From: Desulfovibrio sp.
Lineage (GTDB): Bacteria; Desulfobacterota; Desulfovibrionia; Desulfovibrionales; Desulfovibrionaceae
Assembly (NCBI GenBank): GCA_031282465.1
Contig: JAITDR010000132.1
Location: 1 to 14,394 of the forward strand
Length of the DNA stretch: 14,394 nucleotides
Direction of reading: 5' to 3'
Shown here in pieces: positions 13,469-14,394 of this stretch. The notes below the pieces were generated by a model that saw only the letters and a program-made list of their open reading frames with translations, did no database searches and was not told the DNA's origin. Position 1 is the first letter of the stretch; every line of letters begins with the position of its first letter. The translations under genes were made by a program, and so were the position numbers.

Positions 13469-14394
<926 letters not shown>

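Overview
The window looks like chromosomal DNA from a Desulfovibrionaceae-type sulfate reducer (Desulfobacterota). I base this on moderately high GC content, two tandem LctP-family lactate permeases, and the run YggT – DivIVA-domain protein – DUF167 – DUF465 – ilvB – ilvN – ilvC. I associate that order with Desulfovibrio relatives. This is recognition from family knowledge, not a database result. All confident genes are on the + strand.

Layout. (1) 1-3138: the 3' half of one LctP-type permease, a 0.7 kb non-coding stretch, then a complete second permease. The stretch holds a hairpin, a possible 38-codon ORF containing a (CA)12 microsatellite, a clear intrinsic terminator, and a structured leader before the second permease. 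(2) 3139-3920: an intergenic region with two strong hairpin structures, one a 25-bp inverted repeat, then an AT-rich promoter region with dyad symmetry. (3) 3921-7600: two tandem copies of a D-2-hydroxyacid dehydrogenase (hydroxypyruvate/glycerate dehydrogenase-like, both 327 aa), then a secreted alpha/beta-hydrolase-fold protein. A short fragment matching the hydrolase lies between the dehydrogenase copies. This suggests that a dehydrogenase+hydrolase unit was duplicated and the first hydrolase was then almost entirely deleted. (4) 7785-9547: an unrecognised 314-aa protein and a HAD-family phosphatase, separated by a 61-62 bp tandem repeat that carries duplicated ribosome-binding sites and 9-codon mini-ORFs. 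(5) 9572-10763: YggT membrane protein, DivIVA-domain coiled-coil protein and DUF167 protein, tightly packed. (6) 10987-14394: DUF465 protein, acetolactate synthase large and small subunits, and the start of ketol-acid reductoisomerase, the first two steps of branched-chain amino acid synthesis.

How the genes may work together. The permeases and dehydrogenases suggest uptake and oxidoreduction of small 2-hydroxy acids (lactate, glycolate or glycerate type), but only co-location supports this. The ilv genes form a biosynthetic operon, with DUF465 translationally coupled to ilvB.

The most unusual material is the evidence of repeated local tandem duplication (4 kb to 30 bp scale), the hydrolase whose nucleophile-elbow serine appears replaced by glycine, the structured leader of the second permease, and the (CA)12 tract in a small ORF beside a terminator. 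I found no CRISPR array, transposase, tRNA or rRNA. I did not identify a clearly new multi-gene system.
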